Shown: one piece after another, positions 7,388 through 16,389 of the stretch | Numbering within the stretch: the stretch's first letter is position 1 | Layout of the letters: each line of letters opens with the position of its first letter | Source of the DNA: CAG-552 sp964516925 | Lineage (GTDB): Bacteria > Bacillota > Clostridia > Christensenellales > Pumilibacteraceae | Reading direction: 5' to 3' | Length of the DNA stretch: 64,000 nucleotides | NCBI GenBank assembly: GCA_964516925.1 | Contig: CAZEXL010000002.1 | Location: 1 to 64,000 of the forward strand | The notes under the pieces: model-generated | The model's input: only the letters and a program-made list of their open reading frames with translations | Database searches by the model: none | Told to the model about the DNA's origin: nothing | Position numbers and translations under genes: made by a program

Positions 7388-8598
7388 ATTAATTCTCCTA
7401 TGTGACTTGCCGCAGCATACGCCGTTGACCACGCAATCTGAAGATTATATCCGCCGGTAAGCGCATCGACGTCAAGCAGTTCGCCAATCACATACAGTCC
7501 GCTTGCAAGCTTACTCTCCATAGTTTTTGGATTAACTTCCTTAAGCTCGACTCCGCCGCTTGTAATAATGGCTACTTCGATTTTATCAAGACATTCGATA
7601 TTAAACGTCAAGCTTTTTAAGGTTTCGACAAGCTTATTTCTTTCTTCCTTAGTAATAAGATTAACTTTTTTTTCGGGGCTGATACCGCTACGGCGAATAA
7701 CGTAAGGGATAAGACTTTTAGGCAACAAATCGCCGAGAGAATTGCGATAATCTCGATTGATATTTTGTTCGAAATCACGCAAAATTCTTTTATCTAATTC
7801 TTCAACCGACAATGCCGGCTTAAGATCAATAGTTAGTAGTGCATTCCCTTCCAGCCTATTAATTTGTGACGACAAAGACAATACGCAAGGTCCGCTTACG
7901 CCGTTATAAGTAAAGAGCATTTCGCCAAACTGTGAATACACTTTTTTGCCGACTTTTACATTTACTTTAACGTTTTTAAGCGATAAACCTTCCAGCGAAG
8001 TTACGTCATCTTTAAGAATTATCGGGCATAATGCCGATTTAGGCTGGACTATGCTGTGTCCGAACTTGCGCGCAAATTTATATCCGTCGCCCGTACTCCC
8101 AGTTGTAGGATAGGACATTCCACCGGTAGCAAGAATAACTTTATCAAACGAATATTTATTTTCGCCCGACATTACAACGAAGTTATCGACATTTTTATAT
8201 ATGTCGGTAACTATTGAATCGTAAAGAATTTTACCTTTATTTGTTTCTATTGCCCTTACAAGCGTCGCGGTTACGTCGCTCGCCTTTCCTGACAGCGGAA
8301 AAACTCTATTTCCACGTTCAACGACGTATTTTAATCCGTGTTCGGCAAAATAATCTACGGCTTTTTGCGGCGGAAACGAATATATTGCGCTCATTAAAAA
8401 CTTGCCGCCACGAACTACCGACAAAAGAAAATCATCGGGCGAACAAAAATTCGTAAAATTGCATCTGCCTTTCCCAGTGATGTATATTTTTTTGCCTGCT
8501 TTTTCGTTAGATTCAAAAACGGTAACGTCGGCGCTTTTACTTAGAACGGCGGCTGCAAACAAACCGCTTGCGCCGCCGCCAATAATTGCAATTTTCAT
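7384..8598 (-). CDS. BaiN/HI0933-family FAD-dependent oxidoreductase
   Basis: A 404-residue flavoprotein of the HI0933/YhiN/BaiN family. The N-terminal dinucleotide-binding GGGASG lies at 7-12, followed by GKKIYITGKGRCNFTN, a strong family signature, and ATGGMSYPTTGSTGDGY in the middle. The C-terminal GELLDVDALTGGYNLQIAWSTAYAA closes the FAD site. Members are linked to bile-acid 7-dehydroxylation only in a few species; here, beside cmk and plsC, a general redox role is more likely and the substrate is unknown. Its ATG overlaps the stop codon of the OadA-type gene by one base (TAATG), so it is read with that operon. Confidence 0.9.
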   Translation of the reverse strand: MKIAIIGGGASGLFAAAVLSKSADVTVFESNEKAGKKIYITGKGRCNFTNFCSPDDFLLSVVRGGKFLMSAIYSFPPQKAVDYFAEHGLKYVVERGNRVFPLSGKASDVTATLVRAIETNKGKILYDSIVTDIYKNVDNFVVMSGENKYSFDKVILATGGMSYPTTGSTGDGYKFARKFGHSIVQPKSALCPIILKDDVTSLEGLSLKNVKVNVKVGKKVYSQFGEMLFTYNGVSGPCVLSLSSQINRLEGNALLTIDLKPALSVEELDKRILRDFEQNINRDYRNSLGDLLPKSLIPYVIRRSGISPEKKVNLITKEERNKLVETLKSLTFNIECLDKIEVAIITSGGVELKEVNPKTMESKLASGLYVIGELLDVDALTGGYNLQIAWSTAYAAASHIGELI

Positions 8599-9998
8599 TA
8601 GATGGGATGAACCATGCTGTCCTTACTGAAAATCGTAGTATCGATACCCTTTTGCTGAGCAAGACGTCTTTGGAAGAACGGAATTGCAAGTTGCGGGAAC
8701 AACGCATAAGTAAGAACATCCTCTTCCTGCTGAATGTACTTATCGATTTCTTTACGATAAGTATCGAGTTCGGGCTTAAGCCTATCTGCAGGACGACACG
8801 TTATTCTGTCGGCAGGATTGATACCGACTTTCTTAAGCACTTCGGGATTGGGCTCTACGGGCAGTTTGCCGTATTCGCCAAGAAGCACACCCTTAGTTTC
8901 CTTAGTAGCCATCTTGTAACGCTCACCGCTTATTACGTTAAGCACCGACTGAGTACCTACTATCTGGCTGGACGGAGTTACGAGTGGCGGATAGCCGAGG
9001 TCGGCACGAACTCTGGGAACTTCTTCCAAAACTTCGATAAGTCTGTCCTCTGCTTTTTGCTGCTTTAGCTGACTTATGAGGTTACTGAGCATTCCGCCCG
9101 GAACCTGATATATAAGGGCGTTAACGTCAACCTTAAGTACCTTCGGGCTGAGGAATCCGTCTTGCGAAAGTCTAGCCGCAACTTTGTTAAAGTACTTGGT
9201 AAGCTCGTTAAGATCTTCAAGTTTAATACCCGTATCGTACGGCGTTCCTTTAAGCGTAGCTACAAGCGATTCGGTTGCCGGCTGCGAAGTTCCGTTACCG
9301 AGCGGCGAAAGCGCCGTGTCAACGATATCGCAACCTGCTTCTATCGCTTTAAGATTGGTCATGTCTCCGGTACCTGCGGTGTTGTGCGTATGCAAGTGAA
9401 TCGGAAGATCTACCTTATCCTTAAGTCTGCTTACAAGCTCGTACGCATCGTACGGTAACAACAAGTTAGCCATATCTTTTATACAGATAATGTCTGCGCC
9501 CATGTTTTTGAGCTCGGTTGCCAAATTAACGAAATAATCGATGGTGTGAACCTTGCTGGTTGTATAACTAATTGCAACTTCTGCCGTTCCACCATACTTT
9601 TTCGTGCTTTCGATCGCCTGCTTTAAGTTACGCGGATCGTTAAGAGCATCGAAAATTCGAATTATATCAATACCGTTCTTTATTGAAAGTCGACAGAATT
9701 CGTCAACTACGTCGTCGGCATAGTGCTTGTAACCTAATATGTTTTGACCTCTGAAAAGCATTTGAAGCTTTGTCGAAGGTATTGCCTTACGCAAAACGCG
9801 TAATCTTTCCCACGGATCTTCGTTTAAATATCTAAGGCAAGAGTCGAAAGTTGCGCCACCCCACATTTCCAAAGCATAAAAACCAGCTTTGTCAAGAAGC
9901 GGAGCCGCCGGCAACATTTCGTCAAGAGTCATTCTTGTTGCCGCTTGCGACTGATGCGCGTCACGAAGAATAGTTTCCATTATTTTAACTTTAGCCAT
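8598..9998 (-). CDS. oadA: OadA/PycB-type carboxyltransferase subunit, without biotin domain
   Basis: A 466-residue alpha subunit that moves CO2 between biotin and an oxoacid such as oxaloacetate/pyruvate. The HMGL-like TIM barrel starts with METILRDAHQSQAATRM. IICIKDMAN holds the lysine that is carbamylated, LHTHNTAGTGD the two metal-binding histidines, and SPLGNGTSQPATES follows. The C-terminal conserved carboxylase domain ends near 466. The biotinyl domain that usually ends OadA is missing; a separate biotin carrier gene sits two genes upstream. The start is at 9998, with AGGAGG just before it; the frame upstream to 10085 runs into oadB and is not used. Confidence 0.92.
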   Translation of the reverse strand: MAKVKIMETILRDAHQSQAATRMTLDEMLPAAPLLDKAGFYALEMWGGATFDSCLRYLNEDPWERLRVLRKAIPSTKLQMLFRGQNILGYKHYADDVVDEFCRLSIKNGIDIIRIFDALNDPRNLKQAIESTKKYGGTAEVAISYTTSKVHTIDYFVNLATELKNMGADIICIKDMANLLLPYDAYELVSRLKDKVDLPIHLHTHNTAGTGDMTNLKAIEAGCDIVDTALSPLGNGTSQPATESLVATLKGTPYDTGIKLEDLNELTKYFNKVAARLSQDGFLSPKVLKVDVNALIYQVPGGMLSNLISQLKQQKAEDRLIEVLEEVPRVRADLGYPPLVTPSSQIVGTQSVLNVISGERYKMATKETKGVLLGEYGKLPVEPNPEVLKKVGINPADRITCRPADRLKPELDTYRKEIDKYIQQEEDVLTYALFPQLAIPFFQRRLAQQKGIDTTIFSKDSMVHPI

Positions 9999-10008
9999 TA
10001 TAGCCTCC

Positions 10009-11193
10009 TTAAGCGAATATAGCCAGCAGTACGCCTGCTGCAATCGACGAAGCAATAACGCCCGCAACGTTGGGGCCCATTGCATGCATCAACAAATAGT
10101 TGTCCGGAACTTCGTCCTGGCCTACTTTTTGAGAAACTCGCGCTGCCATCGGAACCGCAGAAACACCTGCCGATCCGATAAGCGGATTCATCTTTTCTTT
10201 GCTGAACAAGTTTATTACCTTAACGCTAAGCACGCCGCCGATCGTTCCGAAAATGAACGCTATAAGACCGCCGCCGACAACGAGTAACGATTCAATCGTA
10301 AGGAATGAAGTTCCTCTTGCCTTAGCGCCTACGCATACGCCGAGAATGATGGTAATAATGTTCATCATAGCGTTGCTTGCCGTATCTTTAAGTCGATCGG
10401 TTACAAGGCTTTCCTTAAACAAATTGCCGAGCATTAACATGCCAAGAAGAGGAAGCGACGAAGGAAGGATAATACCGCAAAGCGCCGTAACAGCAATCGG
10501 GAAAATAATCTTTTCTTTTTTGCTTACTTTACGAAGCTGTTTCATGCGAATTTGTCTTTCTGCTTTTGTGGTGAATAGTTTCATAAACGGCGGCTGAATT
10601 ATAGGAATAAGCGCCATATACGAATATGCGGCAACTGCAATAATCGCAGTATTTTGTCCAAGCTTTTCAGAAACGTAAATTGCGGTAGGACCGTCGGCGC
10701 CGCCTATCATACCAACAGCAGCAGCATATTTGGGATCAAGGAAAATGCACGCTACGGCAAAAGTAAGGAATACGCCGAGCTGAGCCGCTCCGCCTATAAG
10801 CAAACTCTTGGGGTTGGCAATAAGCGGACCGAAGTCCGTCATCGCGCCTATTCCCAAAAAGATAAGCGGAGGATAAATAACTTTGGAAACACCGAACGAC
10901 AAGAAATACAACAAGCCTTCACCGGTTTCTTTTCCGGTTTCTGCATCGACCGTCACGTTGTACAACTGCTCTTCCGCACCGGGAATGTTAATTAAAAGCA
11001 TACCGAATGCGATAGGAATAAGCAACAACGGTTCAAACCCTTTTGCGATGGCGAGATAAAACAAAACAAACGATATAAACATCATTATTAAGTTTTTCCA
11101 ACCGTCACCTGCAAAGAGAGCCATATAAATACCGGTGCTTTCCCATAAGCTCATGAAGGTGTCTCCCCAATTAAGGGCAGATATCAATTGCAT
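10009..11193 (-). CDS. oadB: Sodium-translocating decarboxylase, beta subunit
   Basis: The integral membrane subunit that decarboxylates carboxybiotin and pumps sodium ions out of the cell. The 394 residues form about ten hydrophobic segments. The family hallmark GGADGPTAIYVSEKL, with the aspartate implicated in sodium and proton transport, is clear, as is a C-terminal GPNVAGVIASSIAAGVLL helix. It sits between the biotin carrier and OadA-type genes, 10 bp upstream of the latter, as expected for an oxaloacetate, methylmalonyl-CoA or glutaconyl-CoA decarboxylase complex. Confidence 0.95.
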   Translation of the reverse strand: MQLISALNWGDTFMSLWESTGIYMALFAGDGWKNLIMMFISFVLFYLAIAKGFEPLLLIPIAFGMLLINIPGAEEQLYNVTVDAETGKETGEGLLYFLSFGVSKVIYPPLIFLGIGAMTDFGPLIANPKSLLIGGAAQLGVFLTFAVACIFLDPKYAAAVGMIGGADGPTAIYVSEKLGQNTAIIAVAAYSYMALIPIIQPPFMKLFTTKAERQIRMKQLRKVSKKEKIIFPIAVTALCGIILPSSLPLLGMLMLGNLFKESLVTDRLKDTASNAMMNIITIILGVCVGAKARGTSFLTIESLLVVGGGLIAFIFGTIGGVLSVKVINLFSKEKMNPLIGSAGVSAVPMAARVSQKVGQDEVPDNYLLMHAMGPNVAGVIASSIAAGVLLAIFA

Positions 11194-11211
11194 ACGAAAA
11201 ATCTCCCTTTA

Positions 11212-11580
11212 TTACTTAATAGAAGCGAGCGGAGCGCCGGTGTCTACGTTGTCACCCTTCTTAACAAGGAAAGTTACTGTACCGCTTGCAGAAGCTACGA
11301 TTTCGTTTTCCATCTTCATTGCTTCCAAAATAACGATTTTGTCGCCTTTATTTACCGTTGCGCCGTCTGCAACAACGAAACCGAGAACGGTTCCGGGCAT
11401 GGGAGCTTCAACAACCACGCTGCCGGCTTCGGGAGCTTTAGGAGCAGCTGCGGGAGCAGGCTGAGCAACAGCTATGGGAGCCGCAACGGGAGCGGCAACG
11501 GGAGCTGCGGTAGCCCCGCCAACTTCCTCTACTTCTACGTGATAACTTTTTCCGTTAACGTTTATATTAAATTTACGCAT
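11212..11580 (-). CDS. Biotin carboxyl carrier subunit of sodium-pump decarboxylase
   Basis: A 122-residue biotin carrier. A short N-terminal strand region leads into an alanine- and proline-rich flexible linker (about 22-55), then a biotinyl domain with ILEAMKMEN, the biotinylated lysine being K89. It supplies the swinging arm missing from the OadA-type subunit and shuttles CO2 from the carboxyltransferase to OadB. It lies 14 bp after oadG and 18 bp before oadB. Confidence 0.95.
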   Translation of the reverse strand: MRKFNINVNGKSYHVEVEEVGGATAAPVAAPVAAPIAVAQPAPAAAPKAPEAGSVVVEAPMPGTVLGFVVADGATVNKGDKIVILEAMKMENEIVASASGTVTFLVKKGDNVDTGAPLASIK

Positions 11581-11594
11581 AATTAACTCCTTAA

Positions 11595-11927
11595 TTAATG
11601 AATGTGTTTAATTTTTTTGATTCTGAAAGGCGCAACGACCGTTCCGTCTTTGTTTGCTTCTTCTTGCAAAATGCAGGTTACCGCCGCAGTAATTGCAGCC
11701 ACGACTTCTTCATCGTCCTCGACTTTTGCCGTTTGTATCGGCTCGGACGGAACGATTTTAGCCTTTTCCGCTTTAGGCTTGTCCATTCCGTTAACAATAT
11801 AACGAATAATGTACAAGAACCCGATCATTACTGCCAAAACGGCAAACACGACAAGCATTCCCACAAGAAGAATTATAAGAGCTTCTCCGAAGTTCAATTC
11901 GGTAATTGCAGAAATGATATTCGTCAT
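11595..11927 (-). CDS. oadG: Sodium-pump decarboxylase gamma subunit
   Basis: A 110-residue small membrane subunit of the OadG family. One transmembrane helix (about 12-40, ALIILLVGMLVVFAVLAVMIGFLYII) is followed by a charged cytoplasmic tail that in homologues holds the complex together. The C-terminal part, after an acidic stretch, has AAITAAVTCILQEE and RIKKIKH. Its place between the carboxyltransferase and biotin carrier genes supports the call. Confidence 0.87.
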   Translation of the reverse strand: MTNIISAITELNFGEALIILLVGMLVVFAVLAVMIGFLYIIRYIVNGMDKPKAEKAKIVPSEPIQTAKVEDDEEVVAAITAAVTCILQEEANKDGTVVAPFRIKKIKHIH

Positions 11928-11929
11928 AA

Positions 11930-13285
11930 TTACCTCTTAGCCGCGTACATGGTTACGGCTGCAATCAAATATTGTCTTGTAAGCGACGGAACGATTACGT
12001 TATCAATATATCCGCTTTCGGCAACGACGGTTGCACTGCCGTTTTCTTCGGCGTAGGTTTTTGCAAATTCGGCTTCTGCCTTAGCTTTATCGGACGCTGC
12101 CGCGATTTCATCCGCATACAACAAATTTGCGGTTGCAGCGCTGTCGAGCATGCCGATGTAAGCATTTTCCCAAGCAATCGTATAATCAAACGAACGCTTA
12201 GATGCAAAAGCAACGTATCCGAGGCCTACAGCCTTACCGGTGATAACCGAAATTTTTGCATTGGAGCAAACATTGTAGCAATAAAGCATGTCGCTTATAT
12301 CCCTGATAAGCGAGTCGTTTTCAGACGAAAGATTGCTTTCGGCTCCTTCGCAGTCAACCAAGTTAACGATGGGAAGACCGAAACTTACGCAAGTAGACAA
12401 AAAGTCGGAAATCTTGCGCGCGCCGCGAGCGGTAAGTCTGCCGCTTACTTCGGAGTTGTTGGCAACTACGCCTACCGAAATTCCGTTAAGTCTTGCAAAA
12501 CCGATAACGACTTCCTTAGCGTACGAAGCTTTAAGTTCCATAAAGCTGTTTTTGTCGAACACTTCGGAAACTATTTCTTCCATTTTGACGGAAGCGTTTA
12601 AACTTGCGCAAACTCTGTTGGGATCGTCCTCGCTGTCCATAACCGGCTCGAGCAAATAATTTAAAACGTCAACGATTTTCGTTCTGAGCTGTTCACCGTT
12701 TTCTACTACGGCAGAAATCAAACCGCTTTGCTCGGCATGGACGGTAGTGGTTCCGACTTTAGCTTGATCGACTTTCGTAGTCGCCGCAAGAATAAGCGGA
12801 CTGGAAGTTGCAATTCTAGCGTTTTCAAAAGCTATACAGCAATCGCAACAAGAAGCAAGATAGCTCGTCATTCCGAAATCGTTGCCCTTTATTACCATAA
12901 CAGTGGGAACAACGCCATAAGCTTGATTGATGTTCTTGATAATTTCGCCGTAGCCCTCCATCGCCTTAATGCCTTCGCCGAAGCGCGCACCGGACGTGTC
13001 GAGAATGCCGATAACAGGAACATTCATCTTAATAGAGTCTTCTATACACTTAGAAATCTTTTTTGCGCTCTTTTTGCCGATACTTCCCGACATAACGTCA
13101 AAATTGTTTGCAAAAATGCCAACTTGAACGTCATCGATGGTAGCAAAGCCGCTTACAACGCCTTCGCCCGAAGCTTCAGCCAAAGAAGACTTGCCCTGCA
13201 CGAGAGTAAGCGTTTCAACAAAAGAGCTTTCGTCGGTGATAGAATTGATCAATTCGTAAATTTCCGAATTTGTCGATTTAGTCAT
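11930..13285 (-). CDS. Divergent biotin-dependent carboxyltransferase (MmdA/PccB-like)
   Basis: A 451-residue protein with two crotonase-like halves, as in MmdA and PccB carboxyltransferases. DTSGARFGEGIKAMEGYG matches the usual SGGARIQEG region of the first half. Other landmarks are altered: the first half has GNDFGMTSY where GPCAGGAVYSPA is usual, and the second has DCEGAESNLSSEND in place of DVPGFLPGxxQE and ITGKAVGLGYVAF in place of ITRKAYGGAY. It is also shorter than the usual 510 or so residues. The start at 13285 has a GAGGGAGG ribosome binding site; the longer frame to 13330 is less likely. It heads the sodium-decarboxylase operon. Substrate unknown (methylmalonyl-CoA or another acyl-CoA); a scaffold role is possible. 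Confidence 0.83.
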   Translation of the reverse strand: MTKSTNSEIYELINSITDESSFVETLTLVQGKSSLAEASGEGVVSGFATIDDVQVGIFANNFDVMSGSIGKKSAKKISKCIEDSIKMNVPVIGILDTSGARFGEGIKAMEGYGEIIKNINQAYGVVPTVMVIKGNDFGMTSYLASCCDCCIAFENARIATSSPLILAATTKVDQAKVGTTTVHAEQSGLISAVVENGEQLRTKIVDVLNYLLEPVMDSEDDPNRVCASLNASVKMEEIVSEVFDKNSFMELKASYAKEVVIGFARLNGISVGVVANNSEVSGRLTARGARKISDFLSTCVSFGLPIVNLVDCEGAESNLSSENDSLIRDISDMLYCYNVCSNAKISVITGKAVGLGYVAFASKRSFDYTIAWENAYIGMLDSAATANLLYADEIAAASDKAKAEAEFAKTYAEENGSATVVAESGYIDNVIVPSLTRQYLIAAVTMYAAKR

Positions 13286-13347
13286 CAAAAAGCCTCCCTC
13301 TTTCATTAGTGAAGTCATCAAAACAGACAAACACTTGTTATGACATA

Positions 13348-13376
13348 ATTATATACTTAATACTTTTAAAACGCAA
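13348..13376 (-). promoter_or_regulatory. Promoter of the sodium-decarboxylase operon
   Basis: On the minus strand: TTGCGT (13371-13376), 17-bp spacer, TATAAT (13348-13353), about 60 bp upstream of the carboxyltransferase start. Junctions from here to ispH-S1 are short or overlapping, so a ten-gene transcript is possible. Confidence 0.72.
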
Positions 13377-13433
13377 GCAAAAACAACCTTTATATTACGA
13401 ATAAAAATTTTTTTATTACAAAATTTTCTGCAT

Positions 13434-13468
13434 AAAAAATAAACGGCGTAAGTTTTATAAACGCCGTC
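13434..13468 (-). terminator. Intrinsic terminator of rluB
   Basis: Stem ACGGCGT/ACGCCGT (13443-13449 with 13461-13467), an 11-nt loop and a T-rich tract on the minus strand. Confidence 0.82.
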
Positions 13469-13479
13469 TATTTGACTCG

Positions 13480-14184
13480 TTAAACAAGTTTTAGATAATT
13501 AATTTCTTGAGAAGTTAGTTCGCGATATTCGCCGCGGTTTAATCCTTTTAACTTTAAATCGCCGATCGCCACGCGCTTTAAAAACACGACTTGTTTATTA
13601 ATGCTTTCGAACATTCGTCTCACCTGTCGATTTCTACCTTCGCTTATAACAACTTCGAAACGACTAAACCCGTCTTTATATTCGATAAGTTTAACTTTGC
13701 ATTTCTTCGTTTTTACGCCGTCAAGAATTACGCCGTTTCTAATACGATCAAGCAAATCTTCTTCTACTTCGCCTTCGACCTTTGCAATATAAGTTTTTGT
13801 TATTTCGTTGCGAGGGTGCGTAAGTCGATTAGACAAATCGCCGTCGGTCGTAAGAATCAAAAGCCCTTCAGTATCGTAATCCAGTCTGCCGATCGGAAAA
13901 ATACGTTCTTCCTTATCTTTTATAAGATCCAACACGGTTTTGCGGCCGAATTCGTCGTTTGCTGTACAAATATAGCCTTTAGGTTTATTCATCATAAGAT
14001 ACACGTGTTTTTTTATCGGTTGGACTTTGTTGCCGTCCACCGTAACCGTATCGCTATCCTTAACTTCGGTAGACAGTTCGGTTACAAGTTTACCGTTAAT
14101 TTTTACTTTGCCGTCAAGGACGAAAGCCTCACATTTTCTGCGACTGCTAAGTCCGCACTCGGCGAGATATTTGTTGATTCGCAT
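13480..14184 (-). CDS. rluB: 23S rRNA pseudouridine synthase, RluB/RsuA family
   Basis: Isomerises a uridine to pseudouridine in ribosomal RNA. The N-terminal S4 RNA-binding domain (MRINKYLAECGLSSRRKCEAF) covers about 1-48. The catalytic domain has GRLDYDTEGLLILTTDGDL with the catalytic aspartate of GRLD, then EGRNRQVRRMFE near the C-terminus. The length of 234 residues fits. In Firmicutes this member usually acts like RluB on 23S helix 89, but RsuA cannot be excluded. It is the last gene of the recG-comEC-ytfJ-dacF run. Confidence 0.93.
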   Translation of the reverse strand: MRINKYLAECGLSSRRKCEAFVLDGKVKINGKLVTELSTEVKDSDTVTVDGNKVQPIKKHVYLMMNKPKGYICTANDEFGRKTVLDLIKDKEERIFPIGRLDYDTEGLLILTTDGDLSNRLTHPRNEITKTYIAKVEGEVEEDLLDRIRNGVILDGVKTKKCKVKLIEYKDGFSRFEVVISEGRNRQVRRMFESINKQVVFLKRVAIGDLKLKGLNRGEYRELTSQEINYLKLV

Positions 14185-14250
14185 TACTACGTTACCGTCT
14201 CGTATGCAACTAAAAATTGAGCATACAAACTTTCCTTTAAAGAATAGTCG

Positions 14251-15411
14251 CTAAAAATTATCTTCGGTTATTTCCCAGAAATTTTCTTCCGCAACATTAT
14301 CTATAGTATACAAATCTTCAGAAAAAAGCAAGCGATTATTCAAATAAAAATTAATTTCCCCTACCTTTTCTCCTTTATTTATCGGAGCTTGTAATTCGTC
14401 CGGCAATTCAAAATCAACTTTTAAGCACGAAATCTCTTCAACCGTGAAAGGATAATTAATCACGGATTCAACGCCTACACCTACGAATTTTTCCTCCCCG
14501 TTAACGACTTTAACTTGTTTTATTGCTGTATTTACACTTATTATATCAGACATAACAAGAGAATTAAACGCGACATCAATCAAACGCGAGCATTCTTCGA
14601 ACATTGGACCACAACCCAAAACTACGCATATGAGCGTTCTTCCCTTTCTTTGCGCAGACGCTACCAAACATCTACCGGCTTTTTTTGTAAAACCTGTTTT
14701 TATTCCGTTTCCACCCGCACACAAATTTAAAAATTTGTTTTTATTTATTATTATTCTATTCGATTCTTGGTTGTCGGTCGTGATTTTATAAACCTTAGTT
14801 CCGACAATATCTTTAAAAGTTTCATTCCTCATTGCATAAGCAGAAATCAGAGCTAAATCATATGCCGTCGTATAGTGCTCATCCGAGTGCAGCCCGTGCG
14901 GATTTGCAAAATGCGAATTTTCAGCACCTATTTTTTCAGCCGTATCATTCATCATTTTTGCAAAATTTTCTACACTTCCTGCAATATATACCGCCAGCGC
15001 AACCGCGCAATCGTTACCGGATTGCAACATCAATCCATACAACAAGTCCTTTACGGAAAGGCGTTCACCGCTTTTCAAATAAATACTCGACCCCTCGACA
15101 CCGACAGCTTCACCGGGCACTTCCACGATGTTATTTAAATCTTCACAGTTTTCTATTACGGTGATTGCCGTTACTATTTTCGTTGTACTCGCCATAGGCA
15201 ATCGCTTGTCCTTATCTTTTGCCGCAATTAATCTTCCGCTATCTAATTCTATCATTGCCATGCCCGCCGCCGAACAATCAACGCCCCTAAGCGCCGCATA
15301 ATCATTATGTTCTACAAGCTTTTCTGCCTCACAAAAATAGCCACTACATATCCAGGCACACACTATAAAAACGATCAACACGGTTACGATTCTTTTTAGG
15401 TTGCCTTTCAT
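14251..15411 (-). CDS. dacF: D-alanyl-D-alanine carboxypeptidase (DacF-like, S11 family)
   Basis: A penicillin-binding carboxypeptidase that trims the last D-alanine from peptidoglycan stem peptides outside the membrane. The N-terminal hydrophobic segment (about 7-25) is a signal or anchor. Catalytic motifs are S75-T-T-K78 (SxxK), S131-G-N133 (SxN) and K238-T-G (KTG). A C-terminal beta-rich domain of about 100 residues follows, as in PBP5-type enzymes. It overlaps ytfJ by 4 bp. Linkage to ytfJ and a DUF2953 gene suggests a role in spore cortex or late envelope work (inference from the neighbours). Confidence 0.92.
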   Translation of the reverse strand: MKGNLKRIVTVLIVFIVCAWICSGYFCEAEKLVEHNDYAALRGVDCSAAGMAMIELDSGRLIAAKDKDKRLPMASTTKIVTAITVIENCEDLNNIVEVPGEAVGVEGSSIYLKSGERLSVKDLLYGLMLQSGNDCAVALAVYIAGSVENFAKMMNDTAEKIGAENSHFANPHGLHSDEHYTTAYDLALISAYAMRNETFKDIVGTKVYKITTDNQESNRIIINKNKFLNLCAGGNGIKTGFTKKAGRCLVASAQRKGRTLICVVLGCGPMFEECSRLIDVAFNSLVMSDIISVNTAIKQVKVVNGEEKFVGVGVESVINYPFTVEEISCLKVDFELPDELQAPINKGEKVGEINFYLNNRLLFSEDLYTIDNVAEENFWEITEDNF

Positions 15412-15788
15412 TTGTTCACCTTTCCGACAACAGCGTCAACTATTTCAGGAGCAATTTCTAAAAGTTTTTCTAACGGGCTTTTTTCGCCGATATTAACAAG
15501 CTTTATCGTTTTTCCGTCACTCACCAAAAAACCTATCGGCTGAACCGAAACTCCAGCGCCGCTACCGCCCGCAAACGGAAATTCTCCTTTTTGTACGACA
15601 GAAAGGTCGCTATATTCTCCGCCTCCCGTAATAAATCCCATACTAATTTTGCTTATAGGCACAATTGACATACCGTCGGCAGTAACAACCGGCGAACCGA
15701 CAATCGTATCAGCGTCTACAAACGTTTTTATTTTAACCAATGCGTTATCCATAATTCGTTCAATCGGATGTTCATTTTCAACTATCAT
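15408..15788 (-). CDS. ytfJ: Sporulation protein YtfJ/GerW family
   Basis: A 126-residue member of the GerW/YtfJ family, known in Bacillus as a forespore-expressed protein needed for normal germination. Family signatures are IVGSPVVTADGMSIVPISKISMGF and the glycine-rich GGSGAGVSVQPIGFLV. It overlaps dacF by 4 bp and lies one base after the DUF2953 gene, the same pairing as ytfI-ytfJ in Bacillus subtilis. Its presence supports a spore-forming ancestry. Confidence 0.92.
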   Translation of the reverse strand: MIVENEHPIERIMDNALVKIKTFVDADTIVGSPVVTADGMSIVPISKISMGFITGGGEYSDLSVVQKGEFPFAGGSGAGVSVQPIGFLVSDGKTIKLVNIGEKSPLEKLLEIAPEIVDAVVGKVNK

Positions 15789-15789
15789 A

Positions 15790-16338
15790 TCATCTCTCCT
15801 TTTTAATAAAAAAATTACTATAAATAATGTCCGCCAATGTTATTGAAAATATTCCGTTGATAACAAAATTTGTAGAGTATCCATTGAAATTAGGATTTAT
15901 GATGCTGTAAATTTTGCTTTTTTGTGCAAATAAAAAATTATTTAGCAATATATCTAAACTGTTTTTTATACAACCGACAATTATTGCGGTTCTCAAAGGA
16001 TCTCCGTCACCATATTCTCCGTATAATAATATGCGTACTATATTCAAGTTTAAAAGAGGATTAAAATCGTTTTTAAACATCTTGTTTAAATCGCTTTTAA
16101 AATCCTTGCCAATATTTATGCTCAGTAGAGTTTTTTCACCGTGTTTAATTTGTAACGTCTTTCCGTACGTCATATCATCGAAAACCGATATATCAAGCTT
16201 TATTATATTAATGCCGAACAAAAGCACGCTAATATAATTATTTTTTGAATACACGTCTATGCTTAAACGAGCTTCGAATACTATAGAAAAAGAAACAACC
16301 GTCAATATAATTAACGACAAACAAAAAGCGGTTAACAT
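15790..16338 (-). CDS. DUF2953 family protein (YtfI-like)
   Basis: A 182-residue protein of unknown function. One N-terminal transmembrane helix (about 2-22) is followed by a beta-rich region with FEARLSIDVYSKNNYISVLLFGINI, and INPNFNGYSTNFVINGIFSITLADII near the end, typical of DUF2953. Homologues lie next to ytfJ in spore formers. The gene is very AT-rich compared with its neighbours. Confidence 0.77.
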   Translation of the reverse strand: MLTAFCLSLIILTVVSFSIVFEARLSIDVYSKNNYISVLLFGINIIKLDISVFDDMTYGKTLQIKHGEKTLLSINIGKDFKSDLNKMFKNDFNPLLNLNIVRILLYGEYGDGDPLRTAIIVGCIKNSLDILLNNFLFAQKSKIYSIINPNFNGYSTNFVINGIFSITLADIIYSNFFIKKER

Positions 16339-16389
16339 ACTTTTATAATTAGTTAAACCGCCTACTATTATTCTTATTTTTTAAGCTTC

